NCBI RefSeq assembly: GCF_016545825.1
Contig: NC_052618.1
Span: forward strand, 4,021,398-4,085,397
From: Eucalyptus grandis
Lineage: Eukaryota > Streptophyta > Magnoliopsida > Myrtales > Myrtaceae
Direction of reading: 5' to 3'
Length of the DNA stretch: 64,000 bases
Shown here: in pieces, positions 46,991-57,734 of the stretch
Numbering within the stretch: the stretch's first letter is position 1
How the letters are laid out: the number at the start of each line of letters is the position of its first letter
Translations under genes and position numbers: made by a program
Notes under the pieces: generated by a model
Seen by the model: the letters and a program-made list of their open reading frames with translations, nothing else
What the model was told of the DNA's origin: nothing
Database searches by the model: none

Positions 46991-47104
46991 TGCCAGAGAT
47001 TCTCTTCCTCTTGAATTGAAATTAGACATTGAGATTTTTCTGGTTTGATATCTAAGAAATAGATATTCCAATGTCTTCGGCTCATGAAAGTCTAGGAGGA
47101 GTCT

Positions 47105-47404
47105 TTACTGGTTTCTTGAACAGGTTCTTTCTTGAAAGTTGATTTTGAATCCTATGTCACATAGTTGGATGATGCTCAGCAAGTTATAGTTGAGTCCTTC
47201 CACTAACGAAACGTTACTGATTGTGAGACTTCTAATCCTTATAGTTCCGCATCCCACAATTCTGCACTTGCTATTGCCATCAAAAGAAACTTTTCCACCA
47301 TTAACTTGCATAAGCTTTATGAAACAACTTGAGTCTCCTGTCATATGTCTTGAGCATCCACTATCCAAGTACCATTTAACATTTTTCTTGATAGTGACCA
47401 GCAT
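47105..47404 (-). pseudogene. Copia 1 aspartic protease
   Basis: NVKWYLDSGCSRHMTGD contains the retropepsin-like DSG active-site motif followed by the usual CSRHMTG of plant Copia elements. FDGNSKCRIVGCGTIRI and SLVEGLNYNLLSIIQLCDIGF follow, the flap and start of the GAG-pre-integrase region. It cleaves the polyprotein in live elements. Confidence 0.93.
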
Positions 47405-47629
47405 TTCAGAGAGAAACTCAAGCTTTCTTTAGTACCCATACTTTCTTGGGCCCAATGGAGTTAGTGTTAAACGCGGTCTTTACCCAAACCTTCCTCACGA
47501 GTTTCCAAACCATAGGACTTTATGTCTCAAAATGTTATGAGCTGTTGCACTTAAAACATTTGAGAACACTGTGGCATACAGGTTTTACAAAAACTTTTTG
47601 GAAATGATTTCTGTAAAAATCTTTTGTTG

Positions 47630-49128
47630 GTCTTTATTTAATTCTTTCCTTTACTTTAGGAAAATCAATTAGAGGAATGGTTTCAGCAGTCATTCCCAAA
47701 CCTGATTTGTTAAAGTAAGGTATTTGTGCTGAAAAAATCTTTTCTAATTTCTCAGATCCTATAGAAAACCTTTTTGAAATACTTGAAATATCATTCACCA
47801 AGAGTGCATTTTCTTTTGAAAGAGAGTCTACATTTTCTTTCAAAGTAGTAACACTTTTATCTAAATTTTCAACATTTTATTTTCAAACAATCTCCTGTTG
47901 CTTTAGTGCAGAATTTTCCCATTTAAGTTCGGAAATCCTCTTAAGAGAGGTTTTGAGACTAAGATACAACTCATCAATATATTTATAAACTTTAGTAGGA
48001 ATTTTTAAATTACTTACCTCGATTTTATTGTCTAAGTCTGAGTTTGTTTCAGAGTCTAAATCTGATTTTTGATTATTCCATAATACAAATATTGGCATAA
48101 TCATCATCACTTTCTTTACATTTGGTATCAATCCAAGTTTCTGCTTTAAGAGCTTTTCTGTACCTCTTAGCTTTTCCTTTCTTTTTCTTCAATTAGAGAC
48201 AGTTGGGTCTAATGTGTCCATTTTTCTTGCAATCAAAACATATCACATCCTTGTTGGATTCATCATTCTCAGCTAATTTATTTTGAAACTATTGAGAACT
48301 TTATTTTTTTCAATTGAATCTTCTTCCCTTTATGTTCAGTTTTTTGAACCTTCTTATCATGAGAGCAAGCTCTTCATCGTCCATATCGTCTTCAGAGTCT
48401 GTAACATCAGAATTGTCATTAGATTTTAATGTAATAGAATTTTAACCCTTAGCATCTTCACCTTCATTGATTTGCTCCACTTCATAAGACTGAAGAGTGC
48501 CAACCAATTCGTCAACAGAGAGTGACATGATCCTTTGTGTCTCCCTTATTGAGGTCTTTATGTGATTCCAATCTTTGGAGAGATCACGTTGTAATTTATT
48601 AACCTTCATGGGTCCAGAGATTGGTTGACCTTGATATTTAAGACCATTCACAATTTCTGTAAAATGACTAAACATGTCAGTGATAGATTCTCCTAATTTC
48701 ATCCTGAATGCTTCATATTGACCGAGCATAATATTGACTCAGGTTTCTTTCACTCGATCGGTTCCTTCGTAGGTAATATGCAATCTATCCCAGACTTCTT
48801 TAGTTGTTTCACAAGAATATATTATGTTATATTTAGTGGGAGATAATGCACAATATAAGGAATAAATTGCTTTTGCATCAAGAGCTTGTCTCTTGATTAT
48901 CTCTTCTTGAGTCATCTCGCTGGACTCAACAGTTTCTTTTCCCCGTTATGAGACTATTGTGGTTTTAGGAATGATTCCTTTGTCTACCACATCCCATTCG
49001 AGAGGGTATTTCGATCTTAGGAAAGTCTTCATCTTGTTTTTCCATATACTGTATTCCTTCCCATCAAAGTAAGGCGATCTGGTGTTGCTCTACCCTTCAA
49101 CCAAACCTGGACCCAACATGCTTGCCAT
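47630..49128 (-). pseudogene. Copia 1 gag with CCHC zinc knuckle
   Basis: The start ATG is at 49128-49126 (MASMLGPGLVEG, then a stop). Broken frames give YFDGKEYSIWKNKMKTFLRS (DUF4219/gag N-terminus), then 48729-48442 (YEAFRMKLGESITDMFSHFTEIVNGLKYQG, a UBN2-type gag domain). A zinc knuckle CFDCKKNGHIRPNC lies at about 48242-48198. A coiled-coil-like frame follows (48131-47883 and 47843-47634, with heptad-like Leu/Ser spacing). Gag forms the virus-like particle. It has several stops. Confidence 0.9.
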
Positions 49129-49177
49129 GGATCGTTAACTCTGAAGTAAAAACATTTCAATTTAAATGAGTATACAA

Positions 49178-49189
49178 GCTCTGATACCA
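49178..49189 (-). other. Copia 1 primer-binding site (initiator Met tRNA)
   Basis: Plus strand gctctgatacca, i.e. TGGTATCAGAGC on minus, the standard plant Copia PBS. It lies two bases inside the 5' LTR edge. Confidence 0.95.
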
Positions 49190-49191
49190 AT

Positions 49192-49979
49192 TGTAAAAGC
49201 TAGTACGAGCACGTAGAGGGGGTGAATAGGTGCGAAAATAAACTTTTTGTGAAGTATAATAAAACGCTATTACTTTTAACGTGAGTCTGTTTAACAGCAG
49301 ACTTTAAGGTCTGTTACAGTATTACGTCATTGATTCCACAGTGTAGAGACTCTACTACACTTCCTTAAGGTCTCACAGGTGTATAAACTCTATTTTAAGT
49401 ACAAGTTTACACTCAACAATTGAATTAGCAGAGAACGAGGAGATTCAGACTTTGGAATTTTTCTATTGCGCACTTACTTGAATAGAACGTCTTCTTTTTA
49501 TACTCCTCCATGCTTTCATAACCGTTGGCACTTTTCAAATGAGCTCTTCCAATCTACCCATTGGACATAATTGATTAGCGAGAATTCAAGTCATTTAAGG
49601 AATATGACGATAACCCACCAATCCTGCTCACCCATACAATAATGATCTAGGTTTCCATAAGTAAAACCTTCCAAGTATGCTTTGCCAATCAACGGATGCA
49701 AAATACCCGAATTAATCTCAAGATAAATAATGGATTCCAAGATGCTATATCCAGCCAAGAGATCTTCCTTAGACAATCGAATCAAATCCTTAACGAAATG
49801 CTTAATTATGGATAAGTCTTCTTCGACGTCTAGAAACTGTCAATGAGGATAGACTTTGAATCTTGAGTCTGGCGGTCTAGCAGTCTTTAGACTTTGATAA
49901 AAGAGTCTACAAGTCTTTAGACTAGACTGATGAAAACTTTTTGTTAGCTTTAAAACACATAAAGAAGTTTTCTCCAACA
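49192..49979 (-). repeat. Copia 1 5' LTR (788 bp)
   Basis: It begins tgtaaaagctagtacgagc on plus and ends tttctccaaca. Compared with the other LTR it lacks one internal block of about 166 bp at 'gactttaa|ggtctgttacag'. Many scattered substitutions indicate an old insertion. Confidence 0.93.
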
Positions 49980-49984
49980 CAGAT

Positions 49985-50300
49985 GACAACCAAGACAGCA
50001 AATGAACACCCTACCACTTCCTATCAAGCACCAAGAGAACTATGGAATGCTTTATGGAACATAAAGAACAGCCTTAAAGTTAAAATTTTTATATGGAATG
50101 TATGCCAAAACGCTGTCCCATCCAAGGAGAATTTGTGGAAAAGAAAGATTTTAACTGACCCTATATGCGACCTTTGCCGAGAAAGGGTGGAAACGATTGA
50201 GCACATCTTCCTCCTCTGCCCTTGGACCACACATGTACATCCCGAAAGTCAAAATCGAGATAAGAACACAAGAGATTACTCGGATTGAAGAGTGGTTGGC
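49985..50300 (+). pseudogene. LINE ORF2, zf-RVT-like cysteine/histidine region
   Basis: It resumes exactly after Copia 1 and reads ELWNALWNIKNSLKVKIFIWNVCQNAVPSKENLWKRKI then CDLCRERVETIEHIFLLCPWT, the C-X2-C…H-X4-C zinc-binding block conserved near the end of plant LINE ORF2 proteins. A frameshift follows near 50230. Confidence 0.93.
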
Positions 50301-51033
50301 GCCTTTTTTTAAGGAAAAACACTCACTTACCGTCCATGGAAGTGATTTCAAATCTCATATGGCATATTTGGAAGGGGCGAAATAACATCATCTTTCACGG
50401 ACATAGGCCGGATGCTTGTAACATTGTAGATCTAGCCAAGTTTCAGCATAAAAGTTATGAGAAATAGGTCTATCACCATCCTCACGCAAGAAAACCAGCG
50501 AACGATGACCTACCTCAGATCTGGGTAGCTCTGGAGAAGGGAAAAATGAAGATAAATGTAGATGGGTCAATCGGTGAGGGCTCAACAGAAGGAGCCATCA
50601 CTGGCATCGTCCGTGACTCCTCTGGTACTCTTGTCGATGGCTTCACCAGGTAAGTTTGCTTGTATTCCGTGGCTCAACTCGAAACCCTAGCTCTTGTTGA
50701 AGCCTTGGAGTACATAAAGAAGAAGGAGATGGGAGCAGTCTCGGTAGACTCAAATTGCGGAAGCTTTGTACAATCTTTAACAGGAGAAGAAGACTTTAAC
50801 TGGGATGCACGTGCTCCTTGGTCAAAGTGCAAAGAGCTGCTGAAGACTTTACCTTTCGTGGGTCTTAAATTTTTTCCAAGAGCTACAAATGGAGTAGTCG
50901 ACTAGGCTGTGCGCGTGTAAGGACAAGAAGTTACCGCCAAATTGGATTTTCTCTCCTCCTTTGGCCCTTTGGGCCTTGCTATGTCACGATGCCCTGCTTT
51001 TGGATGTTGCTGGTCCTGCATCAGCTTTCATAT
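50300..51033 (+). pseudogene. LINE ORF2, RNase H domain and C-terminus
   Basis: MAYLEGAK/HIWKGRNNIIFHG text precedes the RNase H. The frame IWVALEKGKMKINVDGSIGEGS (50520-50580) contains the first catalytic Asp (NVDG). After a stop at 50653 the frame continues AQLETLALVEALEYIKKKEMG (the E of 'E..A...AL') and VSVDSNCGSFV (third acidic residue), to VVD at 50905. The C-terminal tail ends ASAFI at the TSD, with the stop codon split by the Copia 2 insertion. Plant L1-type LINEs often carry this RNase H after the zf-RVT block. Confidence 0.9.
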
Positions 51034-51477
51034 TGATGGTTTTATGTGATGGGCCTAAGTTGGCCCGTCCGCCCATGTTGGGCCTAAAAGCCCGGCCCAC
51101 AAGATCAGGGCCCATGGATGAAGGGGTATGTTCCTTTCGTTGGAGGAACGTATAAAAGGAGAAAGAGAGAGGGAGGAACACAACCGTTGGCATTAACGTA
51201 CGTTCCTCTCTCTCTCTCCTCCAAAATAAAAACAATGCGCAAGAGGTGACGCCGTCTTCCCTTCAAGGCCAATTGACGTCATCGGATCGAACATGATCAG
51301 TTTCTCTTCCTCTTATCGGCATTAGTGTTTAATCTGTGGCTAACAAGGTACGCTCAATTCCGTGGTGTGCTTTAGGATCGGCGATACATGTGAATTTCCT
51401 GGGCTTGTCTTCCGCATTCGTTTTAGGGGTTCGATTTAGTGTCGAATTCGGTTTTTGGGAATCCGATATTCCCAACA
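51034..51477 (+). repeat. Copia 2 5' LTR (444 bp)
   Basis: It starts TGATGG and ends CCCAACA. It contains TATAAAAG at 51151-51158, followed by a GA-rich then CT-rich leader, and one TGACGTCA palindrome at 51274-51281 (the 3' LTR has TGGCGTCA). Confidence 0.95.
51151..51158 (+). promoter_or_regulatory. TATA box in the Copia 2 5' LTR
   Basis: TATAAAAG is conserved as TATAAAAG in the 3' LTR (62114-62121). It is placed correctly for the start of the genomic RNA. Confidence 0.75.
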
Positions 51478-51478
51478 T

Positions 51479-51490
51479 TGGTATCAGAGC
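51479..51490 (+). other. Copia 2 primer-binding site (initiator Met tRNA)
   Basis: TGGTATCAGAGC lies one base after the LTR end. Confidence 0.95.
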
Positions 51491-51882
51491 CCGAGTTCAT
51501 GTTTTCCAGACCCTTTTCATGTTTATGAATGATTTTTTATTGATTTTTCGCGGAATTATTTGGCGGAAACCGATTGGGGTGAAAAATCCCGACACGCGAG
51601 CACTGTTCATCCATATTTTCGAGTTTCTGTAAGTCGAAATCAATTTATGATGGTTTAGGGTGAAAGAGTTCATCGAGATGAGTCCGTCGATAGGTCAACT
51701 GCCGCTGGGAGATGTCGGACGCGCCCACACACGCGGCCAGAAGCCGCTACGCGTGGGCGCCACTCGCGTGAAGCGTTGGCTCGGCCAGTGCGTGCGCCGC
51801 ACGCACCGGTCGGCGAATTGGCATGTGTGCGACGCCGCCGGCCAGCGAACTAGCACGCGCCGATCAGCGAACCGACACACGA

Positions 51883-51965
51883 TGACGTCATCATGATGTC
51901 ACGCAACGGTCGGTAACCGCTGGGATGACGTCACCCAATGGTCGGTAACCACTGGGATGACGTCA
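51883..51965. promoter_or_regulatory. Three TGACGTCA palindromes in the Copia 2 leader
   Basis: TGACGTCA occurs at 51883-51890, 51926-51933 and 51958-51965. The last two lie in a 32-bp tandem repeat ('ggtcggtaaccactggga'). ACGT-core palindromes are bZIP (TGA-class) binding sequences in plants. A regulatory role here is inferred. Confidence 0.5.
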
Positions 51966-52138
51966 TTGCCGGCGACTCGGCACAACCGACGAATCAACCC
52001 GACCCGAGATCCGACCGGTTGCTCGTGCGTGCAAGGCATGTGCCGGGTTTGTTCGTCCGACCCGGCCCGACCGGCCCGATCGGTCCGACCGGTTCAACCG
52101 GTCCAACCCGCCGCCCGTCGACCTGACCCGTCCCACCA

Positions 52139-52181
52139 TTGACCGTTGACAACTGTTGACCTTTGACCGACGACCGTTGAC
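52139..52181 (+). promoter_or_regulatory. Cluster of five W-box cores (TTGAC) in the Copia 2 leader
   Basis: TTGAC cores start at 52139, 52146, 52156, 52163 and 52177, mostly TTGACC. WRKY factors bind TTGAC(C/T). Just upstream (52040-52110) is a GC-rich 'ccgaccggcccgatcgg' repeat. Confidence 0.5.
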
Positions 52182-52899
52182 CAAAAAAAAAAAAGAATTT
52201 GTTTCTTTTCAATTATGTTTGTGTGGGTTATAGGTAATCCATATTTAATTATGCATTTGTTCCATGAATCATGGAAAATTATGTATTTTCCCTTATGTAT
52301 ATTATGGATTATAAGTGATGTGACACCCCTCGACGGCCCCCGATCCGATTTGGGTCGCCATAGTTTGCTTACCACTTACTTTCTTAATAACATGTCACTC
52401 TGATACCATTTCAATTGCAGCGGGTCCATACAACCTGGGGGTTTACATCTTTTAGATCGGTCCCTTGCGCAGTTTAAATACGGAAGCACATCCAACAACT
52501 CCTTTCCCTATGTTCAGAAAACGATGCACACCTACTAAATATCTCATATAAGTTAAAACCGAACATGTTTATTTACATAAAGCAGATGGACATCTTTAGT
52601 CGGTACATCAAAATGCCGTAGTTTTCTATACTCAGCTACACTTCAAAAGATGACCGACATCTCCTCCCACAATCGTATGCTTAAGGTCCATCAACCAGTG
52701 TCGGCGTCCAAAGGTTCCCTCCTTTGCTATCATTCTCCTCGCGGTCATATCCAACCGCTCAAACCATTTACTAATCTGAAATGTTATTCCCAAAAGGGGT
52801 GAGTACAACCACTCAAAGATATAGGGAAATCCAATAACAACTCAATGCATCGGCGGATCATACATGCATTGCGGGCGTTACTTTGAAGCCATGCGCATA

Positions 52900-53670
52900 C
52901 TATCATGCATCATCATATCAATTTATAACACATACATTTATATCATCATCGTATCATACATGTCATCATGTCATGACATCATTACATCATACGTGTCATC
53001 ATCATCATGGCATCATTACATCATACATGTCATCATCATCATGGCATCATTACATCATACATGTCATCATCATCATGGCATCATTAAATCACACATGTCA
53101 TCATCATCATGACATCATCACAATACACATGCCATATCATATATCATCATCATCATCATCATCATGCATATCATATCATGGGTGATCATCATATCACATC
53201 ACATATCATCATCATCATGACATCATCACAATACACATGCCATATCATATATCATCATCATCATCATCATCATGCATATCATATCATGGGTGATCATCAT
53301 ATCACATCACATATCATCATCATCATCATCATGCATATCATCATGCATATCATATCATGGGCGATCATCATATCACATCACATATCATCATCATCATCAT
53401 CATGCATATCATCATGCATATCATATCATGGGTGATCATCATATCACATCACATATCATCATCATCATGACATCATCACAATACACATGCCATATCATAT
53501 ATCATCATTATCATCATCATCATGCATATCATATCATGGGTGATCATCATATTCACATATCATCATCATCATCATCATCATTTATCATCATGCATATCAT
53601 ATCACATCATATCACATCACATATCATCATCATCATCATCATCATGCATATCATATCATGGGTTAATTTT
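52900..53670. repeat. Expanded ATC-rich array of element C with higher-order units
   Basis: (ATC)n runs are organised into longer units containing 'catgcatatcatatcatggg', 'tgatcatcatatcacatcac' and 'acaatacacatgccatatc', repeating roughly every 60-110 bp at least six times. His/Ser/Ile frames across it (52864-53757) are repeat-derived and not genes. Confidence 0.92.
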
Positions 53671-53739
53671 CATCTTTTATCTTTAAATTTGATCACCACA
53701 TCACCCATTTCTCATATCATCAATTTCATCATCCCTTCG

Positions 53740-54240
53740 GGCAAAGACCTCCGATAGGGTTCCCATTCCACCATCCCATGGCCACCGGGCTTCCGGCCCC
53801 CACATTCCGGGCATCTCGCATCTCATCTAGCATCACGAGGCATTCCCTTCGGGCGAAACCTCCGACGGGGCTTCCGGCCTTTACCCTTCTAGCCAGGCAT
53901 CCCGCACCCAAATCCTGGCATCGCGAGGCATTCCTTTCGGGCAAAGACCTCCGACAAGGCTTCCGGCCCCCCACATTCCGGGCATCTCGCATCCCAACTA
54001 GCATCATGAGGCATTCCCTTCAGGCAAAAACCTCCGACAGGGCTTCCGGCCTTTACCCTTCTAGCCAGGCATCTTGCACCCCAATCTTAGCATCGCGAGG
54101 CATTCCTTTCGGGCAAAGACCTCCAACAAGGCTTCTGGAATTATGTACCGACATACTACCAGGCCTCCCCTGGAATTACGTACCGTATACCACCGGGCAT
54201 CCCGACACTCCCGAGGAATCTCCGGAATTACGCCACTAGG
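53740..54240. repeat. GC-rich minisatellite of element C, about 85-bp unit with about 170-bp higher-order period
   Basis: Units contain 'gaggcattcctttcgggca', 'cctccgacagggcttccggc' and alternating 'tttacccttctagccaggc' or 'cccacattccgggcatctc'. The alternate forms recur at about 170 bp (for example 53840 and 54010). It is homologous to arrays in A and B. Confidence 0.88.
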
Positions 54241-54606
54241 CCACCGAGCATCATCATCCACCACAACCACTTCCTCACTTATCATTATCCACATTTACCA
54301 TTATTTTGATCTCAATTTAACATGGCATATGGCGTGACATCAAACAAGTCATACTTGGCACACATGCATCACAATTCAATGTCATACATACACCAATATC
54401 ATAGTCATATCAAGACTTTATCACATGTGTGTCTCAATTCAATATCATAGACATATCAAGACTTTATCACATGTGCATCTCAATTCAATATCATAGACAT
54501 ATCAAAGCTTTATTACACATGCAACATAAATTAATTAAATGGAAACTATGGCCAATGAAATAATTCCTTTTTATTTATTTATTTATTTTATTTATTTCTA
54601 TTTATT

Positions 54607-54618
<12 letters not shown>

Positions 54619-54656
<38 letters not shown>
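54619..54656. repeat. (ATT)n microsatellite in element C
   Basis: About 12 ATT/TTA units, next to an 'atttatttattt' tract. Confidence 0.95.
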
Positions 54657-54657
<1 letters not shown>

Positions 54658-56378
54658 TTTAAATAACTATAAACTCCCAAAATTATAAAAATTCAAGAAA
54701 TTATTACACAAACCCATAGGATGATAATTACTTGCAAAATTCATGGCCAAATTGAATTTTTATAAAATTTCATAATTTTCCCAAAACATCCTATGCTTCT
54801 CGGATGAAACCAGAATGCACGGTTTCCGAATAAATTCTATTAAAATATCCATATGGCCTCCAAAAATTACGAAATTTTACAGAGTGATATCCAAGACATT
54901 CTCGCACAACTTTCATGAAGAACTCCAAGCCAGATTCTTTTTAGATTATTTTATACAACCTCAAGAAGCTTCTGGATCCATTACCGCATCATCCAGTGAA
55001 CACATCTCCGAAATATTGAGATTTAACCTACCTATTCTCTTTCGTTTCCTCTGAAATTTGGATATGTTATACATCACGGTATCCTATACAATTTTCATGA
55101 AGAGATCCAAGTCAAATAACCAAAGTAGAGTCATCATTTAGGTCCTTGAAGTCTCGGGTATCTCAAAATACATCACCAGAATCATTTTCTTCAAGATATA
55201 GTCGATTTACTAGGCTATACTTGTTAATTTCACTTCAAATTTGAGTATGTTGTAGTTTAAGATATCTCCTACAACTTTGATGAAGAAACCGAAGTGAGAT
55301 TCTCAACAAAAACCAACATGCAACCATGAATCCAGCAAGAGGTCAGTAAAAACTCTCCATATCTGAGGTCTCCGTATAACAAGACTTTAACCCCTCAAAT
55401 CTCCATCATTTTCCACGAAATTTCAGTACGTTATAGTACAAGATGTTAGCTACAACTTCCATGAAGACATCAAAGCCAAAATCGGACTCCAAACACACAT
55501 ACAAGGTCAAACAAGTTTCTGACTCACATGATCCGAACGAAAACAGTCACACTACTCACACACCACACATCCAAGCTTCGGTTTTTGACATCTATCACTC
55601 AAGATTTCAACATGCAAACAACATATAAGCATGCAAGAGAAGCTAGAGGACTCCACTTGCCTCTAGACCAGACGGACAGCAGCAAAAGAGATGGCACACT
55701 GGCGACGGACGAACGGCGTGCGGGCGGCGAGGGTTCCTTCTCCTCCTCTCTCGGCCTCCCCTCTCTCTCACATCTCACTCTCTTGGCTCACTCTCTTGGC
55801 CGAACAAGCCACTCTCTCTCTCTCCCTCTCTCTCTCTCTCTTTTTGGTTGTATATATTTGCATGCACTCTAGGTTTGCATGAGGGACAAGTGTAATTGTG
55901 GAGGAAGACAAGTGTCCACCATGCTTCACCTCCTCCATGCCACTTGTCCTATTGCATGCATCATGGGCCTTGGAGTTGGGCTGGTCGACCACTCCTCTTG
56001 GGCCTCTATTGGGCCGGCCAACTTGGCCCATTAAAGGCTTAGGCCAAATGGGTCTAAGGCCCATTCTAAAAATTGACATTTTCCTCTCTCTTTTTTTTTT
56101 TATATTTCTTTTATAAATATTTTAAAATTTAAATTGTCCACATGGCCAAAGTCTTTCGATATTTCATTTATTGAAATTTAATTTATAAAGTGCATGGCCA
56201 AGCATAGATTATTAATTTATCCTATAGTCCTAAATTCAAAATTCATAAACACAAGCACAATAACACCTAGCCTTAAGAAAACTAATGGCTAACACATAGA
56301 CCATAGGTAATTTCATTACCTAATTATAGGCTTTAATTTCTCTAGAGGATGACTTGAATTTTGGGATGCCACAAGTGA

Positions 56379-57243
56379 TCCATTTTTAGTTCTGCATTTG
56401 TTGTAGGAACTATGGTGCGTTATGCATAGATACCTGCAATCCCGAGAACGGACGAAGGAAGAACAAGACTTAAAAGGCTTATGAAAGAGTTAGCTGATTA
56501 TCGGTGGCATGACGGTGATTTAGTATCACACGAAATCATCTGGAATGATTATCTTATGCCGGATTTTGAGAAGGTGCCGGCTTTGATGAACACTCTTCCA
56601 CCTGAATGGCAAGCGGTGTTAGATCGCCTATGGGAGGTCAACGTGGTCCCGGATTATAGGAGGCTAGTGGTAGCTTTTGTAAGGGAGTACTATAGGATTG
56701 AGTTAACCAAAACTTCAACCCTTAGATTGAGCGCCACGTGGTGCAGAGTCAATGCGCCTTGGAGGCGACATGAAAGCTCTCCAAAAGTTTTTCCATGGTT
56801 GGCAAATGTGCCTTCAAATTTCTCAGAAATTTTGACTGATAGATTAGAATGGACATTCCCTATTTATTTCTTAGATTAGTTTGAGATGTTTCTGAGTATG
56901 AATATCTCTTTCTATGTTGATATTTTTCCTATGTATATATTGCTTAGTGTAATGGATAGTTGTATTATGTGAAAGCATTATTATTCTATTGGATGTCAAA
57001 TATTATTTGCTTTCTATTATTGTTGACTGCTATGGGTAGTTCATAGAAGTTTTTGTAACTTCATAGAATTTATTTTTGCATAAGACAATTATATTAATAA
57101 TAGTTTTAAGTTAGGATTTTTGGAGGATAATTGGAAACATAGTGACCTTTTGATTCTTAAACTTCACTTAAAATTGTTCATTGATATGATGGGTCTGTGC
57201 AAACTGGATGCATAAATGATAGGCATTAATTATTCGTACATAT
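56379..57243 (+). other. Copia 2 pre-gag region with an unrecognised 132-codon ORF (56481-56879)
   Basis: After element C the leader resumes. The first ATG (56412) stops after five codons. The frame 56481-56879 encodes a Trp-rich protein (YRWHDGDLVSHEIIWNDY, LPPEWQAVLDRLWEVNVVPDYRR). LPPEW resembles the 'SLPPSW/LPESW' signature of Copia gag N-terminal halves, so it may be the front of gag. The remaining text does not match gag as I know it. An A/T-rich 360-bp stretch without coding signal separates it from the clear gag part at 57244. Alternative: a captured exon. Confidence 0.4.
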
Positions 57244-57710
57244 ATGTCTAATGTGTTCAGATCGATGGTTTCAGCAACTAAAAACATAATTGCTGAGATG
57301 AACGACAACAATTGTGAAATATTGAATATGAAGATTCATTATGTGTTGAAAAAGCAAGAAGCATTAGAAGCTCTTGACCATGTTATGGAAGATCTTGAGG
57401 ATGCCGTGCGCCACCTTGAGCTAGTAGAGGACCGCATAACGGCATTTGAGCCGAAAATAGATATTTGCAATGCTGGTTCTAGCTCAAAAAGGGCTTTGAG
57501 TTCTAAGTGCAAGCGTATTGATTCGTTCAATATGTGGGAATGCAAAGGATCAAGTCCTTATTGCAAGAAATAAAGAGTTAACCAACACAAGAGAGGAAAA
57601 TGTCCTCAAGTGAATAAAATGTCAAGGGTGAGATATTACAATTGTGACAAGAAATGTCACTATGCTCGCAACTGTTGTGAGCCGAAAAACGTAAACACCT
57701 CTTGAATATT
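57244..57710 (+). pseudogene. Copia 2 gag C-terminal half with degenerate zinc knuckle
   Basis: The frame 57244-57573 contains EALEALDHVMEDLEDAVRHLELVEDRI, the 'RHLELE..R' helix typical of Copia gag ends, then Lys/Ser-rich text. After a stop it continues RYYNCDKKCHYARNCCEPKNVNTS (57632-57706). This is a CCHC knuckle in which the first Cys (Tyr here) and the Gly before His (Cys here) are altered, so metal binding is doubtful. Confidence 0.85.
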
Positions 57711-57734
57711 TGAGAAGTTCTGTATTATTGGCTG

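Larger units (their letters stand above)
40510..49979 (-). mobile_element. Copia 1: Sirevirus-like Ty1/copia element, 9.5 kb, minus strand
   Basis: LTRs lie at 40510-41463 and 49192-49979 with TG…CA ends (TGT…ACA), a 5-bp TSD cagat, and a PBS matching the initiator Met tRNA directly next to the 5' LTR. Minus-strand order is gag, protease, integrase, RT, RNase H and then an additional ORF before the 3' LTR, which is the order of Sireviruses (SIRE1/Maximus type), with the extra ORF in the env-like position. The LTR phrase 'cta(g)agggggtgaataggtgcg' is also one I associate with Sirevirus LTRs. The coding part has many stops and frameshifts. Confidence 0.93.
52319..56373 (-). mobile_element. Long solo-LTR-like element, copy C (4.1 kb), inside Copia 2
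   Basis: It starts TGTGACACCCC and ends GGGATGCCACA with a perfect TSD agtga (52314-52318 and 56374-56378). Read on minus: CT/GA leader tract (55850-55740), donor-like 'gaggcaagtggagtcc' (near 55660), A/T-rich part with (ATT)n, GC minisatellite (54240-53740), a very long 'atc' array (53670-52900), the acceptor-like block '…gggaataacatttcag' (about 52780), a short unrelated exon-like frame, and 'tgcttccgta' (near 52490). The longest of the A/B/C subfamily, mainly because its arrays are expanded. Confidence 0.8.

Noticed and set aside
51957..52375. Arg/Pro/Val-rich frames in the Copia 2 leader
   Set aside because: GC-rich 'ccgaccgg' repeats give open frames on both strands; located in an untranslated leader.
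52864..53757. Long His/Ser/Ile-rich open frames
   Set aside because: Produced by the ATC array of element C; periodic, with no codon signal.
54061..54337. Frames on both strands over the GC minisatellite of element C
   Set aside because: Repeat-derived on both strands.
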